NCBI GenBank assembly: GCA_032718565.1
Contig: JAVGVS010000786.1
Location: forward strand, 1 to 64,000
Reading direction: 5' to 3'
DNA length: 64,000 nucleotides
From: Distichodus sexfasciatus
Taxonomy: Eukaryota; Chordata; Actinopteri; Characiformes; Distichodontidae
The notes beneath the pieces were generated by a model that saw nothing but the letters and a program-made list of their open reading frames with translations, had not been told where the DNA came from and did not search any database. The translations under genes and the position numbers were made by a program. Below, piece after piece: positions 1-10,315 of this stretch. Within the stretch, counting starts at the first letter, position 1. Each line of letters opens with the position of its first letter.

Positions 1-114
1 TTATTATGTCATAATTTAATTATAAATTTAATCTTAGGATTAAGTGATGATGCTCCTGCTGATATTGCTGCTGATGTTGAAGAAGGAGCAATAAATCTAA
101 AGGAGTTATATTAG
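1..114 (+). other. Open frame at left edge, possible 3' end of a gene
   Basis: Frame 1 is open from the first base to a TAG at 112-114. The last part reads as an acidic, alanine-rich tail ending NLKELY. A TTTAATCTTAG just before position 37 could be a splice acceptor, so this might be a terminal exon. I recognise no family, the stretch is short and AT-rich, and it may be chance. Confidence 0.2.
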
Positions 115-120
115 ATGTCT

Positions 121-144
121 ATTAGGCCTTTCAAAAGGCCTAAT
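121..144. repeat. Short near-perfect inverted repeat
   Basis: Eleven-base arms (ATTAGGCCTTT and its complement) flank a two-base centre, seven bases after the stop of the open frame at the left edge. The arms are perfectly complementary. No T-run follows, so a bacterial-type terminator is not established. Confidence 0.6.
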
Positions 145-486
145 CTTCAGCTCACAGCCCTTTTCAGTCAAGCTGAATAATCCCAAACAGCCGTACAGAA
201 GCCCCCCTCCCTCTATCTCCCTCTCTTTCTACACCCTCCAAAATCCAGCGCGCAAAGTGCAGATAATCACCTGTTCCGGCGCAGGAAGCACCTCATATCC
301 GAGCTCACTGATGCGGTTAACCAGCAGGTTTGTGTTCAAAGCCCTCTGGAGTTTTGATCATAACAAGTGTCAGAGATATAACATGTGTAGAAGGTTGATG
401 CGGATTCACGCAATGAAAGACCACCTTTCATCCAGCAAGAGCTGGCGCGTAATTACACGTAATTACCACTTTAATGCAAGGCCTGC

Positions 487-494
487 TATATAAA
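487..494 (+). promoter_or_regulatory. TATA box of the Dickkopf-like gene
   Basis: TATATAAA lies about 120 bases upstream of the start codon at 616. A start site near 515-522 would give a 5'UTR of roughly 95-100 bases. The surrounding 145-480 region has no other recognisable feature. Confidence 0.55.
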
Positions 495-615
495 TGCTGC
501 CGTTTTATTGAGACGCTTCATAGACCGATGAAAGGACAACACAGCTTTTGTTCATGTATTTTTTGTGGATAATATAGCCACTAAATAGCGTATACGTCTC
601 AGTTTAGATGAAATA

Positions 616-2388
616 ATGAGGATTTTCATTCTTACTTTCTTACTGGCTGCAACTTCTTGCGCTCTCAGTCTGGACTCAAACATCATCCGCTCATCCAAAG
701 AGCTGATGGATTCTCAACAGGTAAGCAAGGGCAGAATACTCCTGAAAAATAAATGGTGTAAATTGTCTTTTTCGAGAAAATATACTTCCAAAAACTTTTA
801 TGTGATATCAAAACTTGCTGCATAGAAGGATTTGGAGGTGTTGCAATGAGAACCTCCAGAATTTATGCCTCCAACTAGAAATAGTTATTCATTTACATTT
901 AAAAAAAAAAAGCTAGACTTGAGATAAATATTCTTTAAAATGACTGAGTTCTACTTTATTTTTTATGCAAATCTAGCATTAAGTTTAAATTTCAATGAAA
1001 ATAAACATATCCAGATATCAAGAAGATTACGTTTTATAAACATTGCTTAAAGTAAACAAGGCCTGACTTTTTTTTCTAGATTGTAAGCTTTTTATGGAAT
1101 TATTCTTAAGGTTGCAACCAAATCCTTTTTAGTATTTAGTGTTTTAAGAACAAACTTTCAATTCCAGAATAAATCTGATATTCTCACTAAATAGTCAAAA
1201 GTCAAACAATTCTGCATTATTAAACCCTTTCCATCCTTGTTGTTTATTACACATAGATTACACGGGCTTAAAAGACCATTTTAAATGACAGTGTGGTTAA
1301 CATGTAAATAAAATGTGCACTGATGCTGAAATGCTTTTACAGATAAGTTTATCCTCAGAAAGAGACAGCATAGATGTAAGCGCCCATAACATTATGAGAC
1401 GGCGGAAGGACAAACGTGGTAGGCCGGACTGCACACTTGAACAGGTTAGAGAAGAAAATGTCATTATATCTGAAATGTCCGTAAATCTGAGCAGAAAATT
1501 CTAACGTTCACTGTTTTTCTTCTCTGAAGACAAATGAATGCAGAGGCTCGAAGAAAAGGCATCGTCATGGGGGTAAGAAGAGGCTGCCACCAGATGATAT
1601 GGTCCAAGAGAAAGGTAATGATATCAGATTCACAGTGAAAACTAAATCTAATACAACACCAATCTCAGGAAATCTTCCTTCAGATTTCAGGAAAAAAGGT
1701 CTAAAACTACTAATATCCAAACCAGCTCAATACAGCACTTAATTTGTTTCCAGTATTAAAGTATTTTTAAGGAAATCTGCTTAAATGCCAAATTAAGTCT
1801 TCAAATCTGAAGTGCAATTATATGGTTCATCATTTGTTGTTGCATGCTGAGAGATAATTAAAAGTCTACGCGAGATCTGAATCTGTTTTTAAGAATCCCT
1901 TAATTTAAGGGTTTGAAGCCTAGATGAAGATCTATTTTGTCTTTGTCTCTGGATTTGAGCTTCTTTGAGCCCATGACTGATTGCCCAACCTGTGAAAATA
2001 ATAACTTTTAAATTTAGCCAAACATGTAGGATTTTGCTTTGGTGATTGTTACTAGAACAAGTAGGGAGTTGTCCCTAAGCACTGCTCCCCGGTGTTGCCA
2101 AAAAGCTGCCAACTGCTGCTTCGCTTACTTAAATTTTCACTCTCGTTTTGCCCCACAGTGCCCGAGATGGGTGAGTGTCTGAGGTCTCGGGACTGTGAGG
2201 AAGGCCTGTGCTGTGCCCAGTACCTGACCAGCCGACGATGCCAGCGGGTCCCTAAGGAAGGGGAAGCTTGTCCTTTACGGGGTCGATCCAAATACCAAAG
2301 AAACCCGGACCGCTGCGAATGTGGGCCCGGCCTGCAGTGCCGTGCACAACGTCACGGCTCCCGAGAGCGAGGGGTGTGTCAAATTTAG
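616..2388 (+). CDS. Small secreted Dickkopf-like protein with a single Cys2 (colipase-fold) domain
   Basis: Three coding exons are joined as 616-720, 1530-1614 and 2159-2388, all with GT-AG introns and matching phase, giving 139 aa. Residues 1-18 or so form a signal peptide (MRIFILTFLLAATSCALS). Exon 2 encodes a very basic linker (KKRHRHGGKKR), which may bind heparan sulphate. Exon 3 encodes ten cysteines spaced C-x5-C-x4-CC-x8-C-x9-C-x14-C-x-C-x5-C-x12-C. That is the Dickkopf Cys2 pattern; the fold is shared with colipase and prokineticins. In the known family this domain binds LRP5/6 and inhibits Wnt signalling. The usual N-terminal Cys1 domain is absent, and I see no cysteine-rich exon in intron 1 (721-1529). 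It could be a lineage-specific Dkk1/2/4 derivative or a more distant colipase-fold protein. The fold is fairly sure; the function is inference. Confidence 0.7.
2057..2125 (+). repeat. SINE fragment in intron 2 of the Dkk-like gene
   Basis: The stretch containing CCCTAAGCACTGCTCCCCGG matches the body of the tRNA-derived SINE seen at 11773-12031 and 52167-52408. It ends about 30 bases before the exon 3 acceptor. Confidence 0.5.
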
Positions 2389-2449
2389 CCGAATGTATCT
2401 ATATTTTTTAAGAACCTTGCAAGATTTTCTTACTGTCAAAGGACTTCAC

Positions 2450-2455
2450 ATTAAA
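2450..2455 (+). terminator. Candidate poly(A) signal of the Dkk-like gene
   Basis: ATTAAA lies 62 bases after the stop codon. No AATAAA is seen within the next few hundred bases. It overlaps the start of a dispersed repeat, so it is only a candidate. Confidence 0.3.
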
Positions 2456-2474
2456 AGGAGCGGATTGGACTTGA

Positions 2475-2650
2475 TTACATTTACATTTATGGCATTTAGC
2501 AGACACTCTTGTCCAGAGCGACTTCCTTTTCCTAATTTCATGGAAAATCTCCTCAGAGCAACTTGGGGTGAAGGGAAATTGCTCAGCTGACCAAAGGTGG
2601 TTCTTGGGCTTCGAAGCCACAATCTCATGCTCTTACTAGCAGCTTCATTG
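2475..2650 (+). repeat. Dispersed fish repeat (ATGGCATTTAGCAG family)
   Basis: It begins with TTACATTTACATTTATGGC and continues through CAGACACTCTTGTCCAGAGC. This is a short dispersed repeat common in many teleost genomes. A weaker copy lies at about 5672-5725 in ppia intron 2. The copy sits directly behind the Dkk-like coding region and may form part of its 3'UTR. Confidence 0.6.
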
Positions 2651-4061
2651 ATCCAGAAAATTGGTCTTCCATCACTCAAGATTCATCAGAGTCTGGTTTA
2701 CATTTTATATTTTGGGTGAGGTATACTGTGCTGAAGGTCCCATATGTTTTTTTATATTTTGAAAAACACTTTCCGCCACTGTTTTCTGTCTGGAAATGAT
2801 GTAAATCAGAAAACTTTGCAGATGTACCTGCATATGTGAAATTTTGTATATGCCATTATTTCCTTCTATACTTTTATTTTGGCTAGCAATATTTTTGAGA
2901 AAACACTGAAAGAGTCTTGATGTATAGGACATATAAACAGCATACATAGTTATACATACAGTATATAGTTATACGAGTTCATGTAGTGAATCCACACTGA
3001 GTCATAAGACTGTGAAAGAAGCAGCACAAGAAACTAAATCGAAACGTAAAAATGCATAGAAAAATACGTTCCTAAAATAGACATTAAGACAATATAAAGA
3101 ATAGCTGTGCATATTATGGGAAACTATGTATGGTAAAATGTGTTCAGAATAGTGGAAATCTGCAACAAATCACAGTCCTGTCTGATTTTCCGTGTTCTAG
3201 GTAAAGCAATTGTTCGTCTCATTTTGTGATGTGTATTTTAAGTGGACGGAGAAAAACCTTGACTTAACAACTGACCTGAGCCCAGAAGTCACGTTGTTTA
3301 AATGAATGGATGACTTTCATACTTCAAAACTATATCCCAATAATGGATAGCATCTTATAAAACAGCATGTAAACAGCTTCTGTGCAGGTGTTTTCAGTCT
3401 AATAAGTTTTATAGTTACGCAGCTCCAGCGGCTTCCTTACAGGAGCCAGGCTTTAATTTGGGCAGCGCGCCCTCTTGTGGCGAGTTACAGTAGCGGCACC
3501 GCACCATCACAAACTTTTTAACAATCTTCCAAATGTTTTCACCAAAGAGAGCAAAACGTGGCGGAAAAGGAAATGCAGAACAGCCATCTGTTCTTGATTA
3601 AAGCCGAACAAACCCGTTTTATTTTATTTGGACACTAACTTTATTTTAACTCATTTCTCTCCGTTACACCTGCATCTTATCAGTGACGAGAACATCTCAG
3701 ATTTAGTTTGCACGAGTCCTGCAAATGACCAAATCTATATCCTATCAGGTGCATAGTGATTAACTTGTATAAAAATTCTTCCTTTCAGCAACTGCTGCCA
3801 TCTTGTGCTAAGAATGCAGAACTACATCCTCTTTCATTAGAGGACACACCCTGAGACACACAATGCCAACATATGGGGAATGGATAACACCCATATTTAT
3901 CTTCCCCTCCTAACTAAAAGACTAAGACATTTGATACATTTTGCCATAAAGATATACCGAGTTTCTGCACAATTTTGCAACAAGTCTTTAGATACTAGGG
4001 TAGCACATGAAAATACATAGCGGATGAGGATAACAGATGACTAGTAATTTCCCAAAAATGC
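2651..4061. other. Intergenic stretch with no gene seen
   Basis: This is AT-rich sequence between the Dkk-like gene and ppia. The short open frames here show no conserved motif. No tRNA, array or intact element was recognised. Confidence 0.5.
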
Positions 4062-4299
4062 TAAGTGAAAGTCATTGTGAACAGCACAGCGTGCACCACA
4101 ACAAATGTAACATCTGCATTTGACCCATCCGCAAAGGAGCGGTTTGCAGCTAACATGGCCAGTACCCGGGATGCAGTGTTTGAGGACAGTACCTTGCTCA
4201 TGAGTACCTCAGTGGTAACTTTACCTGTCGAGGAATCGAACCAGCAACTCTCTGATCAACGGGCAAACACTAACCGTTATGCGGCCAACGGCCTCACCT
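4062..4299 (-). repeat. tRNA-derived SINE, minus orientation
   Basis: It shows the same order of blocks as the copy at 11773-12031: a GTGCACCACA block, TTTGACCCATCC, ACCTTGCTCATGAGTACCTCAG, and a decayed box-B-like AATCGAACC. The tRNA-like head is at the high-coordinate end. It is diverged and non-coding. Confidence 0.65.
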
Positions 4300-4732
4300 T
4301 TTTTTGTGGTTTATTTTTTAAAAAAAGGGGGGAAAAAAAGCAAGCTTAATGGGACCATTTCACACCCATCACACATTTCAAGTCAATGTTAATTGTTCAC
4401 TAGATTTGTTTTTGGGTGGCATGCCAGAGTAACATCTAGGATTACTGTACATCTCCCAGCTGTCTACACGGCTGCTAGAATTACCATCAGATGCCAAGTC
4501 ATGACTGCAACAAGCTAGGCAGCTGCGGCAGTTGAGGCCAACTTTCATGTTAAGAAACTTTTGACAAGACAAGCACAGTAATAAATGCTGACATACAGAC
4601 CCAAGTACAGAACAGGATCAAATGTTTAACTTGCACCAATTATTCAGAATACAGTCTCACAAAATTAAAGCTAGCCCAAACCTGACACTTTAACAAAGAC
4701 AAAACCAGTCACATCTAAGGTCATTGTTCCCC

Positions 4733-4738
4733 TTTATT
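4733..4738 (-). terminator. ppia: Poly(A) signal of ppia
   Basis: TTTATT on the plus strand is AATAAA on the minus strand, 239 bases past the ppia stop codon. This gives a short 3'UTR of about 255-265 bases, as expected for a highly expressed cyclophilin. Confidence 0.6.
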
Positions 4739-4976
4739 TTCAGACTGATACACATCTTAAAGCCCTTCTTAAAGGGCCTGAATTTGCTAATGGAAAAAAA
4801 AAACCTGATCAAAAAAGGCAACTGTCAAGAGACTGACAAACAAAACAGGTCTAAAGGAAGGGTTACAGGGTGTAAATCTGAAGAGGAATGTCATGTTATG
4901 AGCCATAATTTTTTGGGAGAGGCGGGGGGGTGGGATTAGGTTAGGGTCTGGAGGATATGAGGATGGGACAGGGTGT

Positions 4977-7872
4977 CTACAGCTGCCCGCAGTTGGCAAT
5001 GGTGATCTTGGCACTGGTCTTGCCGCTGCTGGAACCATAGCGCTCCACCTTCTGGATGATGTCTATGCCATCGACAACCTGGCCAAAGACCACGTGCTTA
5101 CCATCCAGCCTGGGAAAGAAAGAAACATTGTCAGTCATTCAGACACGAGAGACTGTTTGGTTTGACCGTGCATGCCAATAAAACCAAACTCCTTAATTTT
5201 CTTTTATCTATCGCAGTATGTATTTTCTACAACAAAGGCATTAAGAAGTCAAACTACAGAGTAGCTGAACTGACCAGTTAGTAAGAGCTGTGCAGATGAA
5301 GAACTGAGAGCCATTGGTGTTTGGTCCAGCATTGGCCATAGACAGGCAGCCAGCTCCTGTGTGCTTCAGGCTGAAGTTCTCATCCTCAAACTTGTGGCCG
5401 TAGATGGACTTGCCTCCAGTTCCATTGTGGTTTGTGAAGTCGCCACCCTGACACAAAAAAAGGGACCAAGTTAGTGGTAAGGGGCACGTTATATTTTCCA
5501 TACTGGAGCAAGAACAGCACAAGACAGCTTTAAAAAGCAGACCTGGCACATGAAACCAGGGATGACCCTGTGGAAGGTGGAGCCCTTGTAGCCAAATCCT
5601 GGCTGTCCTGTGCACAGCTGCCTGAAGTTTTCTACAAAAAATAATAAACCAGGAGATTAACTAGCTTGTATTACATTTATATCACCAAGACGTTGCTCTA
5701 ATACAGAGTGACTTGCATGTACTAATTACAGGGACAGTCTCCCTTGGTTACAACTTGGTTAACAGTCTTGCTCATCATGATGGTAGTACTAGTGTACATG
5801 CATACAGGACAACAGACCCACTGCATTGCACCATCAGTCAGACAAGGATTCTTCTTTAATGCATTTATTCCTAGCCATGACAGCAAACTGCAATCACAGG
5901 TGCGTTAACAATTAATATTTGATAAATTCCAAACCAGACAATCAATTCTCACCTGCTGTTCTGGGTACAACATCAGCTCTTAGCTATGGATGTAAAAAAG
6001 AAAGAAATTACACATTAAAACCCATGTCAGATTATAAGGCAACACTCATATGTATGGAAGAATACTGGACGGTATTCGTGAGGTCGGGAGCGCGCACGCG
6101 AGACGTTAAGAACGCGCAGCACGTGCGCCAAAACACACCTGACTCTGCAGCATGCGCCCATTAAAAAAAAAAAGAAAAAAAAAAAGAAAGGGTAAATGGG
6201 GGAAAACGCCACCGAGCAATGGAGTCGAAAAAACCATTCATCAAGACATTCATGAAAACGACTTCACAAAACGCGGGTAAGAAAATACAAAATGTGAATC
6301 GTGGTCACGCGCCACGCGGGTTGGGGTGGTGGTGGGGAGGCGGACCACGTGCTCCAACATTTCCGGGTTTTTAACGAGAGTTGTGAGTTTTCGTGAGGCA
6401 AGGTGGGTATATTTGCTTTATACTTTCTAGTAAGTGAGTAAAACGTGTATTTTGAGTATAGGTGACGCGTGAGGGAGGTGAGGGGGCGGGGGAGGAGGGA
6501 GAATCTCCGCAGCGCCTCCAAGGTTCGCCCCCTCCCCCACACACACACCCCGAACCCACCCCGATGGAGCCAGAGAACTTTCCAGAGCAAATTCCGCACA
6601 CGGAGTGGGAAGGCAGGCGGATATACACGCCGGGATCCGTTTTTGCGCGGGAAAAAAAGTCCACAAAAACGACATTTCCCCTCACAGCAGAAACGGGAAA
6701 CTCGCTGATCTCTCACAATTCAACACGACGGTTAAAATCGCTTCATGCGCGAGCCCCAACAAAGAAAACGTCCTCGCGCGCGCGTTCGTTAATTGCGCAG
6801 TTTTTTTTTGTCCGTCCGCACAGTGCACTCAGCCGAATAAAGAGATCGAAATACTGATGTGAAGAATTCAATTAAAGACCAACTGAGTCCGGACGGGTGG
6901 GGCTAAAATACATAAATCAATGTAATAAAAACGCTTGCCGGTTCGCTGCCTCAGACGATCAGGAAAGATCACGTTCAAGTTCACAAGACGCCGCAAAACA
7001 TCAACATTGCGGCTATAATTGATTATACTTTTTTTTTTTTTTTAAACAAGTTATTTTACAGACGTGCAAAATTTTGCACGATCAAACACCACGTCATACG
7101 ATCCATCTCGATACGGCTGATCAACTAATCTAAATAAGAATGTTTGAACTCATTCTCAGGACTCAAAATGGCGTCCATCGTAGGTTATATGACCATATCG
7201 CGTAATCCCAGTGGGTAACGTTAGTGCAGACATTCTCAACCGCGATATGGCATGGCCGTGATTGGCGACGCATGTAACCCAGCCCAATTCAATTCATTTA
7301 CTAGGCAAACGTCGGCGCAGCCTCGGGGTGCCTTCAGGCTCCCATCCAGAACAAAATGCACTTGAACTTGCTGCACTTTCCCCCCGATCCTGTAAATTAA
7401 ATGACCGGTGAATGCCAAAATACTCTAGGTCACCAGTGAGCCGGTATGAGGCAAAGTGCATCAAAGTGGAGCCAAGTACTTCTGTTATAATTGTTAGTTA
7501 ACGTGAGTCGCCTGACCGAAGTTCAGGCAGCAGTAACATTAAAAAAAAATTGCAAAATTGCAGCCTGCGGCGTAACCGCCCACCGTGAATTTCTAAAATT
7601 ATCTCTGCGCTAGGAATGCACTGGAGTCGAGAAATGACTAAATGAGCCATGCATACGTCTTCTGCTTCAAGCCACTGAATATTTAAGTCGCGACTCGCAG
7701 GAAATTCAATGAATATGCAGCGCGCACACACCCGAGTGGAAAATTTAGTCATTTCCTCCGAAGCCGTCCAAGGCGAAACGCGGCACAGAGACACAAAACC
7801 TACCTCCATAACCACTCTGCCAACCGGGTTGCCGTTGGCAGCGATATCAAAGAAAACTTTAGGGTTTGCCAT
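4977..7872 (-). CDS. ppia: Peptidyl-prolyl cis-trans isomerase A (cyclophilin A)
   Basis: Five coding exons on the minus strand, 7804-7872, 5953-5983, 5543-5631, 5275-5447 and 4977-5109, give 164 aa. The middle exons are 31, 89 and 173 nt, as I remember them in human PPIA, and the phases agree. The protein starts MANPKVFFDIAANGNPVGR and ends ITIANCGQL. The isomerase core is present: the catalytic arginine in FHRVIPGFMCQ, then GGDFTNHNGTGGKSIYG, and NGSQFFICTA. The exon 4/5 junction splits the tryptophan that contacts cyclosporin in this family. Cyclophilin A is a cytosolic isomerase that speeds proline isomerisation and protein folding. Intron 1 is long (1.8 kb) and CpG-rich. The next gene downstream of its promoter is ogdh, on the same strand. 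No defect is seen. Fish often keep two ppia copies, and I cannot say which one this is. Confidence 0.96.
5984..7803 (-). other. ppia: CpG-rich first intron of ppia
   Basis: Much of the intron between coding exons 1 and 2 is rich in CG dinucleotides, including GCGCGCACGCG near 6090 and a GC-rich block at about 6460-6860. It has the look of a CpG island extending from the promoter. Several overlapping open frames on both strands at 6264-6862 show no conserved protein. An A-rich tract lies at 6165-6190. Confidence 0.45.
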
Positions 7873-7964
7873 GGTATTTTTTTTTCTGGGTGGATGTTCA
7901 GATGATGACCGAAGTTGGAGCCTTTCGTCTCGTCCAGACGATTTGGTGTGGTTTTAGAATGGAG

Positions 7965-8160
7965 AAGAAAGCGGAAGGCGTCTGTCTGACTATATAACAG
8001 TTCATTAGGGGCGGGCTTTAATCCGTCAGTATCCAATGAGAGCGCGCAATGAATGTAAATGAAGTCTCCACTAACCAATGGGATGCCGAGTTAAGACTTA
8101 CGTCATTGACGCGGCCTTGAGGAAACGCGGTTTGATGTTGAAACGGACCAATTGAAGCGG
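7965..8160 (-). promoter_or_regulatory. ppia: ppia promoter with TATA and CCAAT motifs
   Basis: On the minus strand a TATATAG lies at 7991-7997, about 120 bases upstream of the start codon, which suggests a start site near 7965. CCAAT-type motifs occur at 8033-8037, 8074-8079 and about 8148-8152. This is a compact housekeeping-type arrangement. The start site is inferred. Confidence 0.6.
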
Positions 8161-8169
8161 ACTTGTGAT

Positions 8170-9000
8170 GCACAATGCGGCTGCGCCGCGGAGGTTTAGG
8201 CCGTAAATGATTTTTTTTTTTTTTTTAAGGTTTTTCCCCACCTAAATGCGATAGTTATTGAATTAGGGCAAAATAACACCACTTATGTGATAGTATTATT
8301 TCCCATTAGCTAACCCCGATCTTTAATTACCCACCCACGCGATCTGCAAAATTAGCTACTCAAAATGCTATTTGGGTTAAGTAAACATACGATCGTTACT
8401 TAAAAGGAAAATACAGTAGGGGTTTAGCTGCTCACGAATGCAGTTCTATAAAAATATAAAGACCGATTTGCTTGTGACCAACTTAAGCCATGTTTTGTGC
8501 CGCTTCAAGCTGCTTTTTGTGCCAAACAAGATCGTGCTTTAAACTTTTCACCAACAAATGCCCAAAAAGAACCATCATAACATTTACAGCATTTATCATT
8601 ATTATTTATTTATTTATTTATTTTATAGCATGAATGTTATGTTGTGAAAAGTGATTAGGGAATCTGGGATTTTACCCAGATCTTTACCAATGCTGCCTTT
8701 ATTTGATTTTCCATGATTTCCATGAAACTACACCAGAACGCCGGTCCCCATACCATTTTCTTACCATCTTCATGTTTTAATTTTTAGTTTCAAATAAAAA
8801 ATGTTTTACTTTTTTATACTAATGCGCAATTGAGTGTTTGGACACCATGTAATGATTCTGTTCTTAACAAAAGTGTTGGAAAATAAAAATCATTCTCGGC
8901 TGTACTTAACTTTCAATTCAGCCATCAATAAATTATGAATGTGGAAAAAGCTAATTATTGTAATATTACACTCTTAGAAAACAGCCACGCCTCCGAAACT
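8170..9000. other. Intergenic spacer between ppia promoter and ogdh 3' end
   Basis: AT-rich sequence with a T-run at 8211-8226 and an ATTT repeat at 8604-8623. No coding region or RNA gene was recognised. Confidence 0.5.
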
Positions 9001-9014
9001 GAGAGAAATTCATG

Positions 9015-10315
9015 TTTATTGAATGAGGATAACCAAGGACAGGATCTGAATCCTCTAAAACAAAAATAAATAAAATCATTTCATTTTCCCTACAAGACAG
9101 AGACAAGCAAAATTTCCTGTACGTCTTTGTAGATCAATCCCATGCTAAAAAGATTCATCTGAAATGCGTCTTGCTGTTCTGCAAGAGATTTTACTTCTTA
9201 TAGACAAGAGTATAGAAGGTTTTTTGGCACAAGATTTTGGAGAAAGATCTTGTTCATATTCTGGGGGATCAAGTGTGCATTTTTGAAAATTGTACGCCAA
9301 AAAAATACAACCTTCCCATTTCTAATGGCGTTGACCGTCGCTTATGAGCCATTTCTATTGTGCGGACATATTTATATAAATACAATCATTCCACTAAAAT
9401 AACCGTTTTCCGAGAGCCAACAGCTCTTTTATGAGAAAACAGTGCAAAGATCCTGGAAATGCATCAGCTCGGTCATCAGCTGGACAGTTTCACCCAAAAA
9501 CGTGACCTATGTGCAGCCGCCCTCATTTTTCCCTTTTTTCTGACTACACACAACCCAATTAGCCAACTACCTGCAACATGAGAAATAACAGCAAAAAGAA
9601 AATCACCTGATAAAAGGAAGAAAAAATTAAAGCGGTTCAAGAAAAAAAACAAAAATATTTTGAGTAGCTCAGAAAAAGAGGAAGAAGAACCCTAGATAAA
9701 AAGACAGACTGAAAGTGATGGAAAACAGCTTTTCATGACAGTGTGGTTTTGGGGATGGCAACGGTCATTTACTTCTATAACTGTTCAAAGAGGATTTGAT
9801 CAAATTTCAGTGTCCATCACAACAATCTTCTGTTTAACTTTAGCCCCTTACAGGAACGTAAAAATCTGAGTAGTGAGAAATCAGTACTGAGTGCTGAAAG
9901 AATTTATGAGTACCGAAAGCCTTCATGAGGTGTGCTTTGGATGCCTCATCAAATCTGAACTGATTTGTCCAAGTCGCCAAATCCGATATTGACTGCGAAG
10001 GCTGCAGATGACAGCAGACTGCAGAGCATTACATTTTAAATTTATTCGAATCAGGGAAGAGTCTGAAGACTGTGTGTATGGTGTGTGGTGAGGACGGTAA
10101 GAGCGCTTTTGTTTCTACGTTTAAGGTCAGGGTGTGTGTGTGACAGGTAAAATGTGTGTAGGGCGTAATGCACTCGGCTGGGGAAGCAGTGTTTTGGACA
10201 GGGTATCTGGCCATGAAAGCGAGGTGGTTTCAAGCAGATGGAGGGGTGATGGCAGGGTTCTGGGCGGGTAACTGAACTTTTCTAGGGTTTTCTTTGTTGT
10301 TTCAAATTTAGAAAT
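9015..10315 (-). other. ogdh: Probable ogdh 3'UTR with poly(A) signal at 9015-9020
   Basis: The first strong AATAAA on the minus strand after the ogdh stop is at 9015-9020, giving a 3'UTR of about 1.3 kb. The interval lacks the inverted-repeat elements and SINE copies that fill the introns, which fits transcribed UTR. The end is predicted from the hexamer only. Confidence 0.5.

Noticed and set aside
5241..5615. 124-codon frame including GGDFTNHNGTGG
   Set aside because: It reads through intron 3 and past the donor of ppia exon 4. The spliced exons explain the conserved part.
6264..6862. Several 80-150 codon frames on both strands in ppia intron 1
   Set aside because: They overlap each other in a GC-rich block and show no conserved motif. 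They are expected in CpG-rich sequence with few stops.
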